Under the pieces are notes generated by a model. The model saw only the letters and a program-made list of their open reading frames with translations. It was not told the origin of the DNA and searched no databases. A program made the position numbers and the translations under genes. From Candidatus Kuenenia stuttgartensis (lineage in GTDB: Bacteria > Planctomycetota > Planctomycetia > Planctomycetales > Planctomycetaceae), in contig CAMAVB010000037.1 in the NCBI GenBank assembly GCA_945861465.1, forward strand, positions 1-43,463: 43,463 bases of DNA. The letters are read 5' to 3'. Shown piece by piece: positions 8,711 through 18,608 of this stretch; the first letter of the stretch is position 1; each line of letters begins with the position of its first letter.

Positions 8711-9778
8711 ATGAGGAATGATAAGATATCGATCAAATCCTGGCGACGATCCGCAGAAGACCTTGCTGAATTTGTGAACAGGATTTGGGAACATTCGTAC
8801 GCTGGGAAAATGCCTTTTCCCCACTGGACCGCAGAACACCTGAGATGGCAACTGCGGATGGAAGGAAGCACGGAGTCCAGGAACCTGCTGGCTGCGTATG
8901 AAGGCACAAATCCTGTTGGAGTCCTCCTGGGAACAGACTCTGTGTTCAGGTCACCCGCCGGAATCCATCCTGGGTCGCAATGGAGTTGGCTGTCAGTTTG
9001 TCCGGAACATCGCGGACAGGGAATCGCCAAGGCGCTCGACAGGGAGCGTGTCGATCGACAGGAAGCCGCCGGAGCAAGACTCATCGTCAGTTATCGATAT
9101 GTGGGCTCTCGTCATTCTCTGGCAGAACGCCCGGACAGAATCTGTCCGTCACAGAAGTTTCACAGGAAAGTGAGTTCGAGCGTTCGCGTGCTGGATCCAA
9201 CTCGCTTTCGCAAGTGGTGTTCGAATCGGATCCAGGGACTACTTGCGCAACTCGCTGCACCGACATCATGGATACGTCTGCCACGCACAAGTGATTCAGG
9301 GATTCGCGATTTCTCGATGGGAGATCTTGAGGCATGCGTTGAACTGCTGAATGCATCATTCTCTTCCTGCGTACTTGCCATCCACTGGAACAACGAGACG
9401 CTGCGTCATCAGTTATGCGGAAGTTCACTGAGTCAGACCCTGATCCTGGAAGACAAGGGGAGAATTTCCGGACTGGTCAACTTTCATGCACTTCCGTATC
9501 AGGACCGTACCGTTGAGAACATCGGACTGTTCGATCTGATTGCCTTCGGAAACATCCCGACCGACAGCAAGGTCAGGCTGATCAACGCGGCACTCACCCG
9601 AATGACGGAACACGGCATCATTCTGGCGGCAAAACTTCGCTGCGGAGACACTGCCGCATGGCCCATGGCAAGAGCCCGGTTTATTCCGCAGCCCGCCCAG
9701 TCATTCCTTGTTCTGCAGCGGATCGGCGATCCTGTCCACATCCCATCCGACGCGCGAATGCATCTTCTGTGGCGATAA
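8711..9778 (+). CDS. Tandem GNAT-like N-acetyltransferase
   Basis: 355 residues. The first half carries a clear GNAT motif A, SWLSVCPEHRGQGIAKAL (residues ~92-109), whose R-G-Q-G-I-A loop binds the acetyl-CoA pyrophosphate. The second half (from ~200: IRDFSMGDLEACVELLN...) has the fold order of a second, degenerate GNAT domain without a clean motif A. Acceptor unknown. The ATG at 8711 has GGGAAG about 12 bases upstream. A -10-like TATAAT at the F2 edge may be the promoter. The last 78 bases overlap the convergent PKS tail, so the two transcripts are antisense there. Location beside the PKS suggests, but does not prove, a tailoring role. Confidence 0.75.
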   Translation: MRNDKISIKSWRRSAEDLAEFVNRIWEHSYAGKMPFPHWTAEHLRWQLRMEGSTESRNLLAAYEGTNPVGVLLGTDSVFRSPAGIHPGSQWSWLSVCPEHRGQGIAKALDRERVDRQEAAGARLIVSYRYVGSRHSLAERPDRICPSQKFHRKVSSSVRVLDPTRFRKWCSNRIQGLLAQLAAPTSWIRLPRTSDSGIRDFSMGDLEACVELLNASFSSCVLAIHWNNETLRHQLCGSSLSQTLILEDKGRISGLVNFHALPYQDRTVENIGLFDLIAFGNIPTDSKVRLINAALTRMTEHGIILAAKLRCGDTAAWPMARARFIPQPAQSFLVLQRIGDPVHIPSDARMHLLWR

Positions 9779-12700
9779 CGGCGTGGAATTCACGCCTCGA
9801 CTGTCCGATAACATTGGACGAACACTTGCCAAATCGGCATCCGGTGAAGGAACCAGTTTCATGCGGCGCATGAATCCGAGATAGGCGTCGAACAGTCGCG
9901 TGTCGGGCACAGGGCAACTGACGGTCGAATCGAGAAGGGCTGCCTGAGCGCGCTGTGAGTCAAAACGCGGATGGACAGCATGAGAATTGTCGTCTCCCAG
10001 GGCGCGCGGTCCCAACACGTCGGTCAGCATTCGGATGTCGCCGATTCCCATTTCCTCACCCATTCTTAAAAGTCGGTCACGCCACTCGTCATAGGAGACC
10101 ATTTCCAGTCCGAGATTGGACTGCCGCATCCATTCGACAAGTGTCTTTGTCCGCATTGGAATCGGGTTTGTCAGGTGAAACTCGCGGTTGAGTGACTCCG
10201 GCTGGAACGACAGTTCCACAAGTGCTTTTGCCACATAATCAACAGGCGTGACGTCGATTTCGACATCACGCAGTGGTGCTGCCCCCAGTCGCAGGCAGAT
10301 GATCACCAGCGTGTGCAGGAGATCATTGGTGTTGGATGTGCCGGTGATGCTGTCGCCGGTGATGTGCCCCGGTCGGTACAACGTCACAGGGATCCCGCGC
10401 TGACGTGCCTCCCGAGCCAGCTTCTCACCGACCCATTTCGTCTGCGTATAACCGTACAACTGCTTTTCAAACGGTTGAATCGGATCTTCTTCGGTAACGA
10501 GCTGACCTCGATTCTCAGCCGTTGTGTGAACGGCAAATGTGGATACCAGATGCACGGGTTTCGTTCGCGTATCGACCGCAAGCTTGAGCGATTCAATCAC
10601 CCCACCGACGTTTGTGGCTCGGAGAGATGCATACGACAATGCCAGATTGAAGTCGGCCCCGTTGTGGTAGATGACGTCAATTTCAGCAGCCAGTTGCTGC
10701 CAGGATTCGTGGGACAATCCGAAGTCAGGCTTTGAAAAATCGCCCACAACAACTCGTACGCGCTCCTCAAGATCCGGAGGCGTCAGTGAATAGCGATTCA
10801 GATTGTTCATCAGCCGACGTCTGCCGGCGGTTTCATCGGAAGCGCGTATGAGGCAGACGATTTTCGCTGCGGTACGATGGAGCAGTTCGTCCAGCAGGAA
10901 AGCGCCAAGGAATCCAGTGGTCCCGGTGAGCAGGATTTGCTTTGCCATTGCCGTACTGCAAATCGGTGCCGTACCGGACGGAACGATGGCTGGATCCAGA
11001 ACGAGATCCGCAGCCACTTCGTCGGGAACTGGCGGAGCTGCGCGGCGAAGCAGAGGCAGGCGGTGCCAGGAGGAACGCGGGTGGCCATTGCCGCGAACGG
11101 AATCTGCTGAATCCCGCGCTGCAGAGAACGCAATCTCGTGAGTGGGGCAAGCCACGATTTGTTGCAGCAATTCGTGGTAAATCACGTTGATTTGAGCGAC
11201 AGATACAGTCGTAATCAGTTGTGGATTGAAACGCCATTCTCCGAAAATGTGGCCTCGTGCTTCGCTGATCCACAAGGCAATATGCGATTCTTCGTGTGCG
11301 TCGCACGAAGGAAGTTTCACTGCAGAGAATGTCGCCTGCAGCCCGGCCTTGTTGCGGCTGCCCTCAGGCCATTCCAACAGTTGACTCAATTGCGAAAACG
11401 GCAATTGTTGATGGCGTCGCGTCGCGGCCAAGCGCTCGCTCGACGTCGCCAGAAACCGGCCGAACGTGGTGCCCGGTTCAAGTGTGCTCCGGAATGGAAG
11501 GCAGTTCGAAAACTCTCCGACCGCGTTCTGTATTTCATCACGATTCCGGCCATCGAACTCATAGCCGACAAGCAAATCGGGCTGTTCGCAAAAGCGATGA
11601 AGTGTCAGTTGCCATGCGGCGAACAAAACGTCGGAAACGTGCAGACCCATTTCGGCTGAAAATGCCATCAGTTGCAGGAACATATCCACAGACAACGTAA
11701 GCGGCAGGACACTGCCGGAATCAGACCGCCTCTGTTGATCCAGCGGAACAGAAGGCCAGTGCAGACCGACCGGTGCATGCTCGAGCTGGTTCATCCAGAA
11801 TTCCGCCAGGCGCGTTGTCGAATTCTCCGCTGGACCTGAAGTTGTTGAATCTGCTGGATTGACATCCTGTGAGGCGTCAACGATTTTCGCGTTGGCCAGA
11901 ACAAGGCTCAGCAGAGTGCTGGCAAGCTGCCGAACATTGGGACCGGACAGCACGCTGCCCATCGGAATGCTGAGATGCAATTCGCTTTCCAGGCGGTTCA
12001 TCAATTCCACCGCCATCAGCGAATCGAGCCCCATATGAGTCAACGGCGTATCGCGATCGACCTGTGACGCCTCAATTCCGAAGACACGGGCAACCTGTTC
12101 TGCAAGGAACTCTTCAATGACGGCAGCCTGCTCGCCGGATGCTGCGGCGCGCACTCGAGTCGCGACACCACCGCCGGAACGTGTGCTCGACTTTTCGCGG
12201 AAGAGCGGCGTGTACATCGGCAGCGATCCCAGCGCGGGGCTGAATCTTGCCAGTTGCTCCCAATCGGCTTTGGCCACGCAGATCTGTGCGGCTGATCGCT
12301 GCATGAGTTGACGCAGAGCTCGCACCGCATCGGGAACGAACAGCGACCGGAAGCCGAGTTTGTCGAGATATTCCTTAGCCTTAAGGTTTCGTTCGAGATA
12401 TCCCGATCCGCCGATCGCGCCCCAGTTCACAGTCAGAGCCGGAAGGCCGAGAGAATGTCGATACGACGCCAGTGCATCCAGAAAACAGTTCGCGGCGCTG
12501 TAATTTGACTGCTTTGTCGTGCCAATCAGGGCGGACACAGACGAGAAGCATATAAAGTGATCCAGCGGCAGATCAGCCGTGGCTTTGTGCAGATTCCACC
12601 CACCGAGCATTTTGGGATGCAATACGCTGTTGAATCGAGCATTATCAAGTTCGTGGATGAACGTGTCGTCCAGGACCATCGCGGCATGCACGACTCCACG

Positions 12701-13990
12701 GAGTGGCGGAAGTTCCTTTTCAATCCTTGCAATTGCCTTGCCGACATCGTCCGGATTCGTCACGTCGGCCCGGAGATCCATCACTCTGACGCCGGATGCT
12801 CTGATTCGCCCCAAATCAGCGGCGATCTCAGCGCGAGGGCCGCTGCGGCTGATCAAGGCCAGATTGCGTGCTCCTTCGGAGACCATCCATTTGGCAATGT
12901 CCCAGCCAAAGCCACCGGCACCACCGGTGACCAGGTACGTGGCGTCGGCCTTCAGCAGATAACCTTTTTCGCTGCATGGCGCAACGGGAATCTGCTTCCC
13001 CGTAAACGACAGAATATTCTTGCCGACATGTTTTCCCTGCGCCATGTAACGAAACGCATCCACGACTTCGGTGATTGGAAACACCCTGCACGGTAACGGG
13101 CGATAGTCGCCTGCCGCGAATCGCTGTGCCAGCTCGTCGAACATGGCGGCGATGTAATCCGGCTTGGCCGACAAGTGCTGAGCGAGGTCGATCACGAAGT
13201 ACGAAATATTGTCTTTGAGCGAGTTCAGTCGGACCCGCGTGTTTCCGTAGACATCGATCTTGCCGATCTCAAGGAAGCGCCCAAACGGGGCCAGCACGGA
13301 AAGACTCTTCGGGATGAATTCGCGCGCCAGAGAATTGAGGACAGCGTCCACGCCATGCCCATTGGTGATTTCCATGATCTGATCCGCGAACTCCAGAGTT
13401 CGCGAATTCAACACATGTGGCACACCCATGTCGCGCAGCATCTTCCGCTTCTCGACGCTGCCTGCTGTCGCGAAGATCTCCAGTCCGAGGCGCTGGGCGA
13501 CCTGGATCGCAGCCATTCCAACGCCGCCAGTGCCGGCATGAATCAGGATGCTCTCGCCTTTCTGCATTCGTGCCAGTTCATTAATCGCATAGTGGGCGGT
13601 GAGGAAGACGGTCGGTAGTGTCGCTGCGTCAGTGAATGAGATCCGCTTCGGAAGTGTGAACACCTTTTTGCGATCGACTGTCAGAAACGAGCGGAAGCTG
13701 TACGGTGCCAGACCGGTGACTCGGTCACCGGGGGCGAGGTCTTTGACGTTCTTTCCGACGCGCTCCACAACTCCCGAAAAATCGTCGCCGAACCACAACA
13801 GGTCCACCGGATTTCCGGGATACATTCCCATCGCCTTCATCAGGTCGCGGAAGTTGATCCCACCAGCCATGACGCGCACTTCGATTTCGTCCGCCTGCGG
13901 ATCGGTGCGATGTGTTTCATTCAGCGACAGCCGGGTCAGAATTCCGGGCTTACCAGTCTGCAGTCGATACGGTGTACCGTCCCATTCGCC
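9701..13990 (-). CDS. Type I PKS, C-terminal part (ER-KR-ACP-half condensation domain-thioester reductase)
   Basis: This is the downstream part of the PKS interrupted by a frameshift; its frame is open from just after a TGA at 13991-13993. Numbering from the GTG at 13879: enoyl reductase ~1-295 (NADPH loop HAGTGGVGMAA), ketoreductase ~312-490 (TGGAGGFG; catalytic S and YSAAN), acyl carrier protein ~590-665 (THMGLDSLMAVEL, phosphopantetheine Ser620), a C-terminal half of a condensation domain ~690-910 with no HHxxxDG, and a thioester reductase ~978-1345 of the SDR_e type (GTTGFLG, Y1144-x3-K1148). The reductase should release the chain as aldehyde or alcohol instead of acid. Upstream of 13879 the frame reads GTPYRLQTGKPGIL, a normal entry to an ER domain, so 13879 is not a real start. 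The last 78 bp overlap the GNAT gene. Confidence 0.9.
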   Translation of the reverse strand, partial: GEWDGTPYRLQTGKPGILTRLSLNETHRTDPQADEIEVRVMAGGINFRDLMKAMGMYPGNPVDLLWFGDDFSGVVERVGKNVKDLAPGDRVTGLAPYSFRSFLTVDRKKVFTLPKRISFTDAATLPTVFLTAHYAINELARMQKGESILIHAGTGGVGMAAIQVAQRLGLEIFATAGSVEKRKMLRDMGVPHVLNSRTLEFADQIMEITNGHGVDAVLNSLAREFIPKSLSVLAPFGRFLEIGKIDVYGNTRVRLNSLKDNISYFVIDLAQHLSAKPDYIAAMFDELAQRFAAGDYRPLPCRVFPITEVVDAFRYMAQGKHVGKNILSFTGKQIPVAPCSEKGYLLKADATYLVTGGAGGFGWDIAKWMVSEGARNLALISRSGPRAEIAADLGRIRASGVRVMDLRADVTNPDDVGKAIARIEKELPPLRGVVHAAMVLDDTFIHELDNARFNSVLHPKMLGGWNLHKATADLPLDHFICFSSVSALIGTTKQSNYSAANCFLDALASYRHSLGLPALTVNWGAIGGSGYLERNLKAKEYLDKLGFRSLFVPDAVRALRQLMQRSAAQICVAKADWEQLARFSPALGSLPMYTPLFREKSSTRSGGGVATRVRAAASGEQAAVIEEFLAEQVARVFGIEASQVDRDTPLTHMGLDSLMAVELMNRLESELHLSIPMGSVLSGPNVRQLASTLLSLVLANAKIVDASQDVNPADSTTSGPAENSTTRLAEFWMNQLEHAPVGLHWPSVPLDQQRRSDSGSVLPLTLSVDMFLQLMAFSAEMGLHVSDVLFAAWQLTLHRFCEQPDLLVGYEFDGRNRDEIQNAVGEFSNCLPFRSTLEPGTTFGRFLATSSERLAATRRHQQLPFSQLSQLLEWPEGSRNKAGLQATFSAVKLPSCDAHEESHIALWISEARGHIFGEWRFNPQLITTVSVAQINVIYHELLQQIVACPTHEIAFSAARDSADSVRGNGHPRSSWHRLPLLRRAAPPVPDEVAADLVLDPAIVPSGTAPICSTAMAKQILLTGTTGFLGAFLLDELLHRTAAKIVCLIRASDETAGRRRLMNNLNRYSLTPPDLEERVRVVVGDFSKPDFGLSHESWQQLAAEIDVIYHNGADFNLALSYASLRATNVGGVIESLKLAVDTRTKPVHLVSTFAVHTTAENRGQLVTEEDPIQPFEKQLYGYTQTKWVGEKLAREARQRGIPVTLYRPGHITGDSITGTSNTNDLLHTLVIICLRLGAAPLRDVEIDVTPVDYVAKALVELSFQPESLNREFHLTNPIPMRTKTLVEWMRQSNLGLEMVSYDEWRDRLLRMGEEMGIGDIRMLTDVLGPRALGDDNSHAVHPRFDSQRAQAALLDSTVSCPVPDTRLFDAYLGFMRRMKLVPSPDADLASVRPMLSDSRGVNSTPLSPQKMHSRVGWDVDRIADPLQNKE

Positions 13991-16900
13991 TCAACGGCGT
14001 TTCGCGACCGCAGTGTCAATCCGTCTTCCGACACAGGTCGAAGTCGGTTGACGAGTCTCAGACCCTTGCGCAATGCGACTTCTCGCTCGCTGCTTCCGAT
14101 CGTGACTTCATGCAGCAGCGAATCGACTTCGGATTTGTCGCGATGCGGATCGAGATCGATCAGTGTCCAGCGGAACTGTGGCAGTTCATTGTTGGCGACG
14201 CGCAGAAATCCGATCAACGGAGACGACGCGAGCCCGCTTGTCGTGTCATCGCCACCGACCACCTGAGCCCCGCGCGAAACAAAGAAGACTGTCGGTGATT
14301 CAGGCGTTTCCTGCGAACGCAACACCTGCGCAAGATGCAGGGCGCTCAAGACACCAGTTTCCTGAGCTGCCAGCAGAGACTGATTTTTGATTTGCCGTGC
14401 TGCAGCATGGTCAAGGCTCCAGCAGTGGAACACGGTCGTCAGTTTGCTGCCGCCCGCGAGACACAAGTCGATCACGCGACGCAGGCCATCAGCCGAGTCT
14501 GGCGGAATCAGGAATTCCGTGTCGCTCAGCTGTCGGAATTTTTTCCCGGCACGAACCTTAATCGCGGTTTGCCCTCGCCCGGCTATTTCTGCGATCAAGT
14601 GGTCGGCGGTGCCTTGCTTATCGGCGAATACCAGACAGACGTTTTGCTGAGCACCGACGAAATTCGTTGCTGCCGGGGCTTCGGGCAACGGCAACTCTTC
14701 CCACCGAAACTGGTAGAGGCCCGACTCGGATCCATCTGAATTGCGTTTTTGCTCAACCTGAGTGGCCCGAAATCCGAGCACATCGGCGATACGATTTCCG
14801 TGTTCGTCATACACAAAGACGTCGCACAGAATAGATTTCGAATCGCGATTCCTCAGTTTTGCGTGTGCCCAAAGCTCCGCTGGAATATTTGTCTGATACA
14901 ACTGGACTCGCCGAATGGATTCCGGCAGAAAGAAGAAGTCCGGGACTACCATATCGGTGATGACTTCGCGTGTGCCGTGTGTGGCCTGAAAGCAGGCATC
15001 CAGAATCGCCGGATGGAATCGATACCCGGTCGCTGATTCCACGATCGACTCCGGCACAACGATTTTCGCCAGCGACTCGCCGGGCTCACTCGAGACCTGC
15101 TCGATCTGCGAGAACAACGGACCGAACTGGTAACCCATCAGACCAAGCTCAGCGTAGAGCTGTGCGTGAGTCACTTCGTTACCGATGCGCGCCCGGATCT
15201 GCGCCAGATCGACAGATTCCCTGATTGGAATTTCGGACGAAATAAGCACAAGGCGACCGGATGCATGGAGTTCCCAGTCCGGCTTTTCGTCGGCTCGGCT
15301 GAAGATTCGAAATGATCGGTCGTCCGGATCAAAGGTGACCTGAATCGTCGCCACGGCGTCCTGTGACACGAACAACGCCTTGAGCAGCTCAAGTTCTTCG
15401 ACCGCGTACGGCTCTTCAGGAAACAGTTCCCCGGCGACGGCGAGACCAATCTCGGCAAATCCGGCGGCGGGGAAAACAACACCGTCCCACAAGCGATGGT
15501 CCTGCAGCCAGCTGAACACTCTCAGATCCGCGTCGAATTGCCATGTTGGGCGAGCCGCAGAAAGTCGGCTTTGAAGAAACGGATGACGAATTGGAAGGAG
15601 CCGTGACGCCAGATCACCCTGGTCCAGCCAAAACGACTCGTAGTGCCATGGATAACTCGGGAGTCTGACAAACTGACCGGCGCTTTGGTTGACTGCCGCC
15701 CAGTTAATTTCCGCCGAGCCAAAATGAAGCTGTGCGAGATTGGAAAGCATCTGCAATGATTCGTCGGACTTGCGTGACAGCGAATGCAATACCCGGCCCT
15801 CAGTCCCCTGAGCCGTCAGGCAATCATTCAGTGAACTCTGCATCGACGGGTGGGCTCCGACTTCCAGAAACACCGTCGCACCGGACTGAATTGAGGTTGC
15901 AATGGCTGGTTCGAATAAGACCGGCCGTCGCACATTGTGCCACCAATAAGTGGCATCCAGCTGTTCGCCCGGATAGACGCACCCCGTGACCGTTGAGACA
16001 AATGGAATGCTGCCCGCCTGCGGCCTGATTAATGCCAGGCTTTCCAGAAGGTCGCCGCGAATCGGATCCATCTGGTGTGTATGGAAGGCATAGTTCATCT
16101 TCAGCCACCGCATGAAGCGGCCTTCGCGTTCCAGCCGCTCGCCGATCAGCTCCAGCGGGGCTGTATCGCCGCCAAGTGTCACGAGTCCAGGACTGTTGAT
16201 CGCTGTGATATAGACACGATCAGCAAGGTCACCGATCATTTCGCGGGCTTCACGCGGATTGATTCCCGCCGCGAGCATGCGACCGTGGCCTGCGGTTGTG
16301 TCCTGCAGGCGGCTTCTGTGATAAATCACGCGAACGGTATCCTGAAGCGACAGCGCACCCGCGCAATAGGCGGCCGCGACTTCGCCGACGCTGTGACCGA
16401 CAACTCGAGTGGGCGTAATGCCCCACGACTTCCACAGTTCGACCAGCGCAATCTGCAGGGCGCAGATGGCGGGTTGGGCGATGGCTGTGCGATCGATGTT
16501 TGAAAGACCTTCGGACTGCACCATCTCTGCGATGATCGACCAGCCGCTGAGTTCCTGGAACAGGGTGTCCATCTTTTCGATCGTGCTGCGGAACAAGGGC
16601 TCTCGCTGGAGCAACTGCTGCCCCATCGCCCACCATTGACTCCCCTGCCCTGTAAAGACAAAGACCAGTTCTGCAGCGGCATCGCGACGGTGCCCGACAA
16701 TGGCACCGGGAACTTGTTCTTCGCCGTCCAGCCAGTTTTGTAGCCGTTCACGCATTTGCTGAGCATCGTCAGCAATCACGACCAGTCGTTCAGGATGGTG
16801 ATCTTTGTGCGTGCCAGCGGAATAGCAGACATCGGCGAGGTTGAGTGACGAATCCGCGATCAGCTTGCTGTAGGCCGTGGCGTAGTCTCGCAATGCGGTC

Positions 16901-18339
16901 TTGTCGCGCGCAGAAATCGGCAGGACAAATGGCCGTGTTGCTTTGAGCTGTTGCATCGTTGGTTGAGTCTGCACCAATGGCAGCGCCGCTGCCTGCATCA
17001 CGACGTGTGCGTTCGTTCCGCCAAACCCGAACGAGTTCACGGAAGCAACCGGAAGCCGACCCTCTGTTTGCGGCAGCGGACGCAGCTCTTGCACGACTTC
17101 CAGTCCCAGATCGTCAAACGGAATGCGGGGATTCGGAGTCTTGAAATTCTGGTTCGGCGGAACCATCCGGTGATGCAGGACCAGTGCGGCCTTGATCATG
17201 CCGGCAATTCCGGAACCGGATTCGAGGTGACCGATGTTGGTTTTGACCGAGCCGATCAGGCACTTTTTGTCCTCGGCCCGACCTTCCCCGAGAACTCGAC
17301 CCAGGGCTTCTGACTCAATCGGGTCTCCCACGGGAGTACCGGTCCCGTGCGCTTCGATATAGTCCACATCCTGCGGACGAATTCCTGCTTCGCGATAAGC
17401 CTGCCGCAACATCGCCGCCTGACTCTCCACTCCCGGCACCGTCATGGACGATGTATGTCCGTCTGAATTGACAACGGCGGCCCGGACAACGGCATAGATT
17501 CGATCGCCGTCATGCTGGGCTCGCGAGAGTGGCTTGAGATAAACAAGGCCAGCGCCTTCGCCGCGAACGTATCCGTTGGCTCTTTCGTCAAAAGCATAAC
17601 ACTGACCAGTTGGCGAAAGCATGCCTGCCTTGCTGAAGCCGATCGAAGAATTTGGCGAGATCAGAACATTGACACCACCGGTCAGTGCTCCTTCGCATTC
17701 GCCGGACCAGATCGCCTGACAGGCGAGCGAGACTGCAACCAGTGCCGACGAACAGGCGGTGTCGATGGAAAGGCTCGGCCCCCTCAGGTCCAGCATGTAG
17801 GAGACTCGATTGGCGGCGATGCTCAACGTGCCGCCGCTGTTCGTATGCACATCGATGTGGTGCTTGTCGGAAAGTTGCAGAGTGTGGTAGTCATTGGCTG
17901 AGATCCCGACAAACACGCCGGTGGTTGTTCCTCGAAGTGCTGCCGGCGGAACACCTGCGTCTTCAAGAGCCTCCCATGCCGCCTCCAGCAGCCATCGCTG
18001 TTGGGGATCCATGCGCATCGCTTCGCGCGGCGAGATTCCCCAGAAGGATGCGTCAAAGCTCTTCAGTTGATCAACGAAGCCACCCCACTTCGTGACCATC
18101 CGCTCGATCGCCAGAGGGTCAGGATGATAAAAGCGATCCGGGTTCCAGCGATCTGCGGGGACCTCTGCAATCGCCGACTTTCCGCCTGCGATCAGGTCCC
18201 AGAACGTCGCCGCATCCCGTCCGCCGCCCGGGAATCGACAGCCTATCCCCACCAGCGCCAAGGGTTCGCGCGAGCTTGAATTGCTGAATTCACCGTCATC
18301 CTCCGTAACATTGCTTCTGTGGACTGAGGCATGATTCAT
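13936..18339 (-). CDS. Type I PKS, N-terminal part (KS-AT-DH-structural KR)
   Basis: Numbering from an upstream in-frame TTG (18381): ketosynthase ~38-465 with DTACSS (Cys210), EAHGTGT (His345) and NIGHLE (His385); acyltransferase ~570-870 with GHSVGE (Ser664) and a YAFH specificity motif, probably malonyl-type; dehydratase ~930-1210 with HRLWDGVVFP (His962; the usual glycine is shifted by one) and HPAILDACFQ (Asp1128); then a non-catalytic KR-like structural segment ~1220-1450. All core catalytic residues are present, so it looks active. The ATG at 18339 with GGAAG ~12 bases upstream is preferred to the TTG. It ends at TGA 13936-13938 in what should be the DH/KR-to-ER junction; a -1 shift joins it to the next feature, giving one protein of about 2,870 residues. 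The first gene of the divergent operon starts ~270 bp away. Confidence 0.92.
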   Translation of the reverse strand: MNHASVHRSNVTEDDGEFSNSSSREPLALVGIGCRFPGGGRDAATFWDLIAGGKSAIAEVPADRWNPDRFYHPDPLAIERMVTKWGGFVDQLKSFDASFWGISPREAMRMDPQQRWLLEAAWEALEDAGVPPAALRGTTTGVFVGISANDYHTLQLSDKHHIDVHTNSGGTLSIAANRVSYMLDLRGPSLSIDTACSSALVAVSLACQAIWSGECEGALTGGVNVLISPNSSIGFSKAGMLSPTGQCYAFDERANGYVRGEGAGLVYLKPLSRAQHDGDRIYAVVRAAVVNSDGHTSSMTVPGVESQAAMLRQAYREAGIRPQDVDYIEAHGTGTPVGDPIESEALGRVLGEGRAEDKKCLIGSVKTNIGHLESGSGIAGMIKAALVLHHRMVPPNQNFKTPNPRIPFDDLGLEVVQELRPLPQTEGRLPVASVNSFGFGGTNAHVVMQAAALPLVQTQPTMQQLKATRPFVLPISARDKTALRDYATAYSKLIADSSLNLADVCYSAGTHKDHHPERLVVIADDAQQMRERLQNWLDGEEQVPGAIVGHRRDAAAELVFVFTGQGSQWWAMGQQLLQREPLFRSTIEKMDTLFQELSGWSIIAEMVQSEGLSNIDRTAIAQPAICALQIALVELWKSWGITPTRVVGHSVGEVAAAYCAGALSLQDTVRVIYHRSRLQDTTAGHGRMLAAGINPREAREMIGDLADRVYITAINSPGLVTLGGDTAPLELIGERLEREGRFMRWLKMNYAFHTHQMDPIRGDLLESLALIRPQAGSIPFVSTVTGCVYPGEQLDATYWWHNVRRPVLFEPAIATSIQSGATVFLEVGAHPSMQSSLNDCLTAQGTEGRVLHSLSRKSDESLQMLSNLAQLHFGSAEINWAAVNQSAGQFVRLPSYPWHYESFWLDQGDLASRLLPIRHPFLQSRLSAARPTWQFDADLRVFSWLQDHRLWDGVVFPAAGFAEIGLAVAGELFPEEPYAVEELELLKALFVSQDAVATIQVTFDPDDRSFRIFSRADEKPDWELHASGRLVLISSEIPIRESVDLAQIRARIGNEVTHAQLYAELGLMGYQFGPLFSQIEQVSSEPGESLAKIVVPESIVESATGYRFHPAILDACFQATHGTREVITDMVVPDFFFLPESIRRVQLYQTNIPAELWAHAKLRNRDSKSILCDVFVYDEHGNRIADVLGFRATQVEQKRNSDGSESGLYQFRWEELPLPEAPAATNFVGAQQNVCLVFADKQGTADHLIAEIAGRGQTAIKVRAGKKFRQLSDTEFLIPPDSADGLRRVIDLCLAGGSKLTTVFHCWSLDHAAARQIKNQSLLAAQETGVLSALHLAQVLRSQETPESPTVFFVSRGAQVVGGDDTTSGLASSPLIGFLRVANNELPQFRWTLIDLDPHRDKSEVDSLLHEVTIGSSEREVALRKGLRLVNRLRPVSEDGLTLRSRNAVEANGTVHRIDCRLVSPEF

Positions 18340-18410
18340 ACTAACAATTGCTTCCGAAAGCTGGGTCGAAGTCTCGATCAAGTTCTGGCTTCGTCAATTG
18401 AGTTTTGAGA

Positions 18411-18528
18411 TTAGGGAATTGTCCCGAAATAGTTCCCCGATTTGTACGACGGACATCCTTGTCCGTCGCGACAGTTTCGACGGACAAGGATGTCCGTCGT
18501 ACGAAAGTTATTTCGGGACAATTCCTAA
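18411..18528. repeat. F4 foldback element
   Basis: 118 bp from TTA to TAA, with arms of ~50 bp separated by a few bases. Ends read G(G)GAATTGTCCCGAAATA. The centre carries GGACATCCTTGTCC in both arms. It lies in the divergent promoter region of the PKS and the DUF2156 operon. Its end motif aligns without gaps with F1, F2 and F3. Confidence 0.85.
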
Positions 18529-18608
18529 AATGTCTGGCATCGCCGGATTCATGCTTGTCTTGTGGGGGATTCAGCAGTCGAATGCGATGGGAAACGTTAT
18601 GGTTTAGC

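Noticed and set aside
13936-13990. Programmed -1 frameshift in the PKS
   Set aside because: No X-XXY-YYZ slippery heptamer or obvious downstream structure was seen in the overlap; a lost G explains it more simply.
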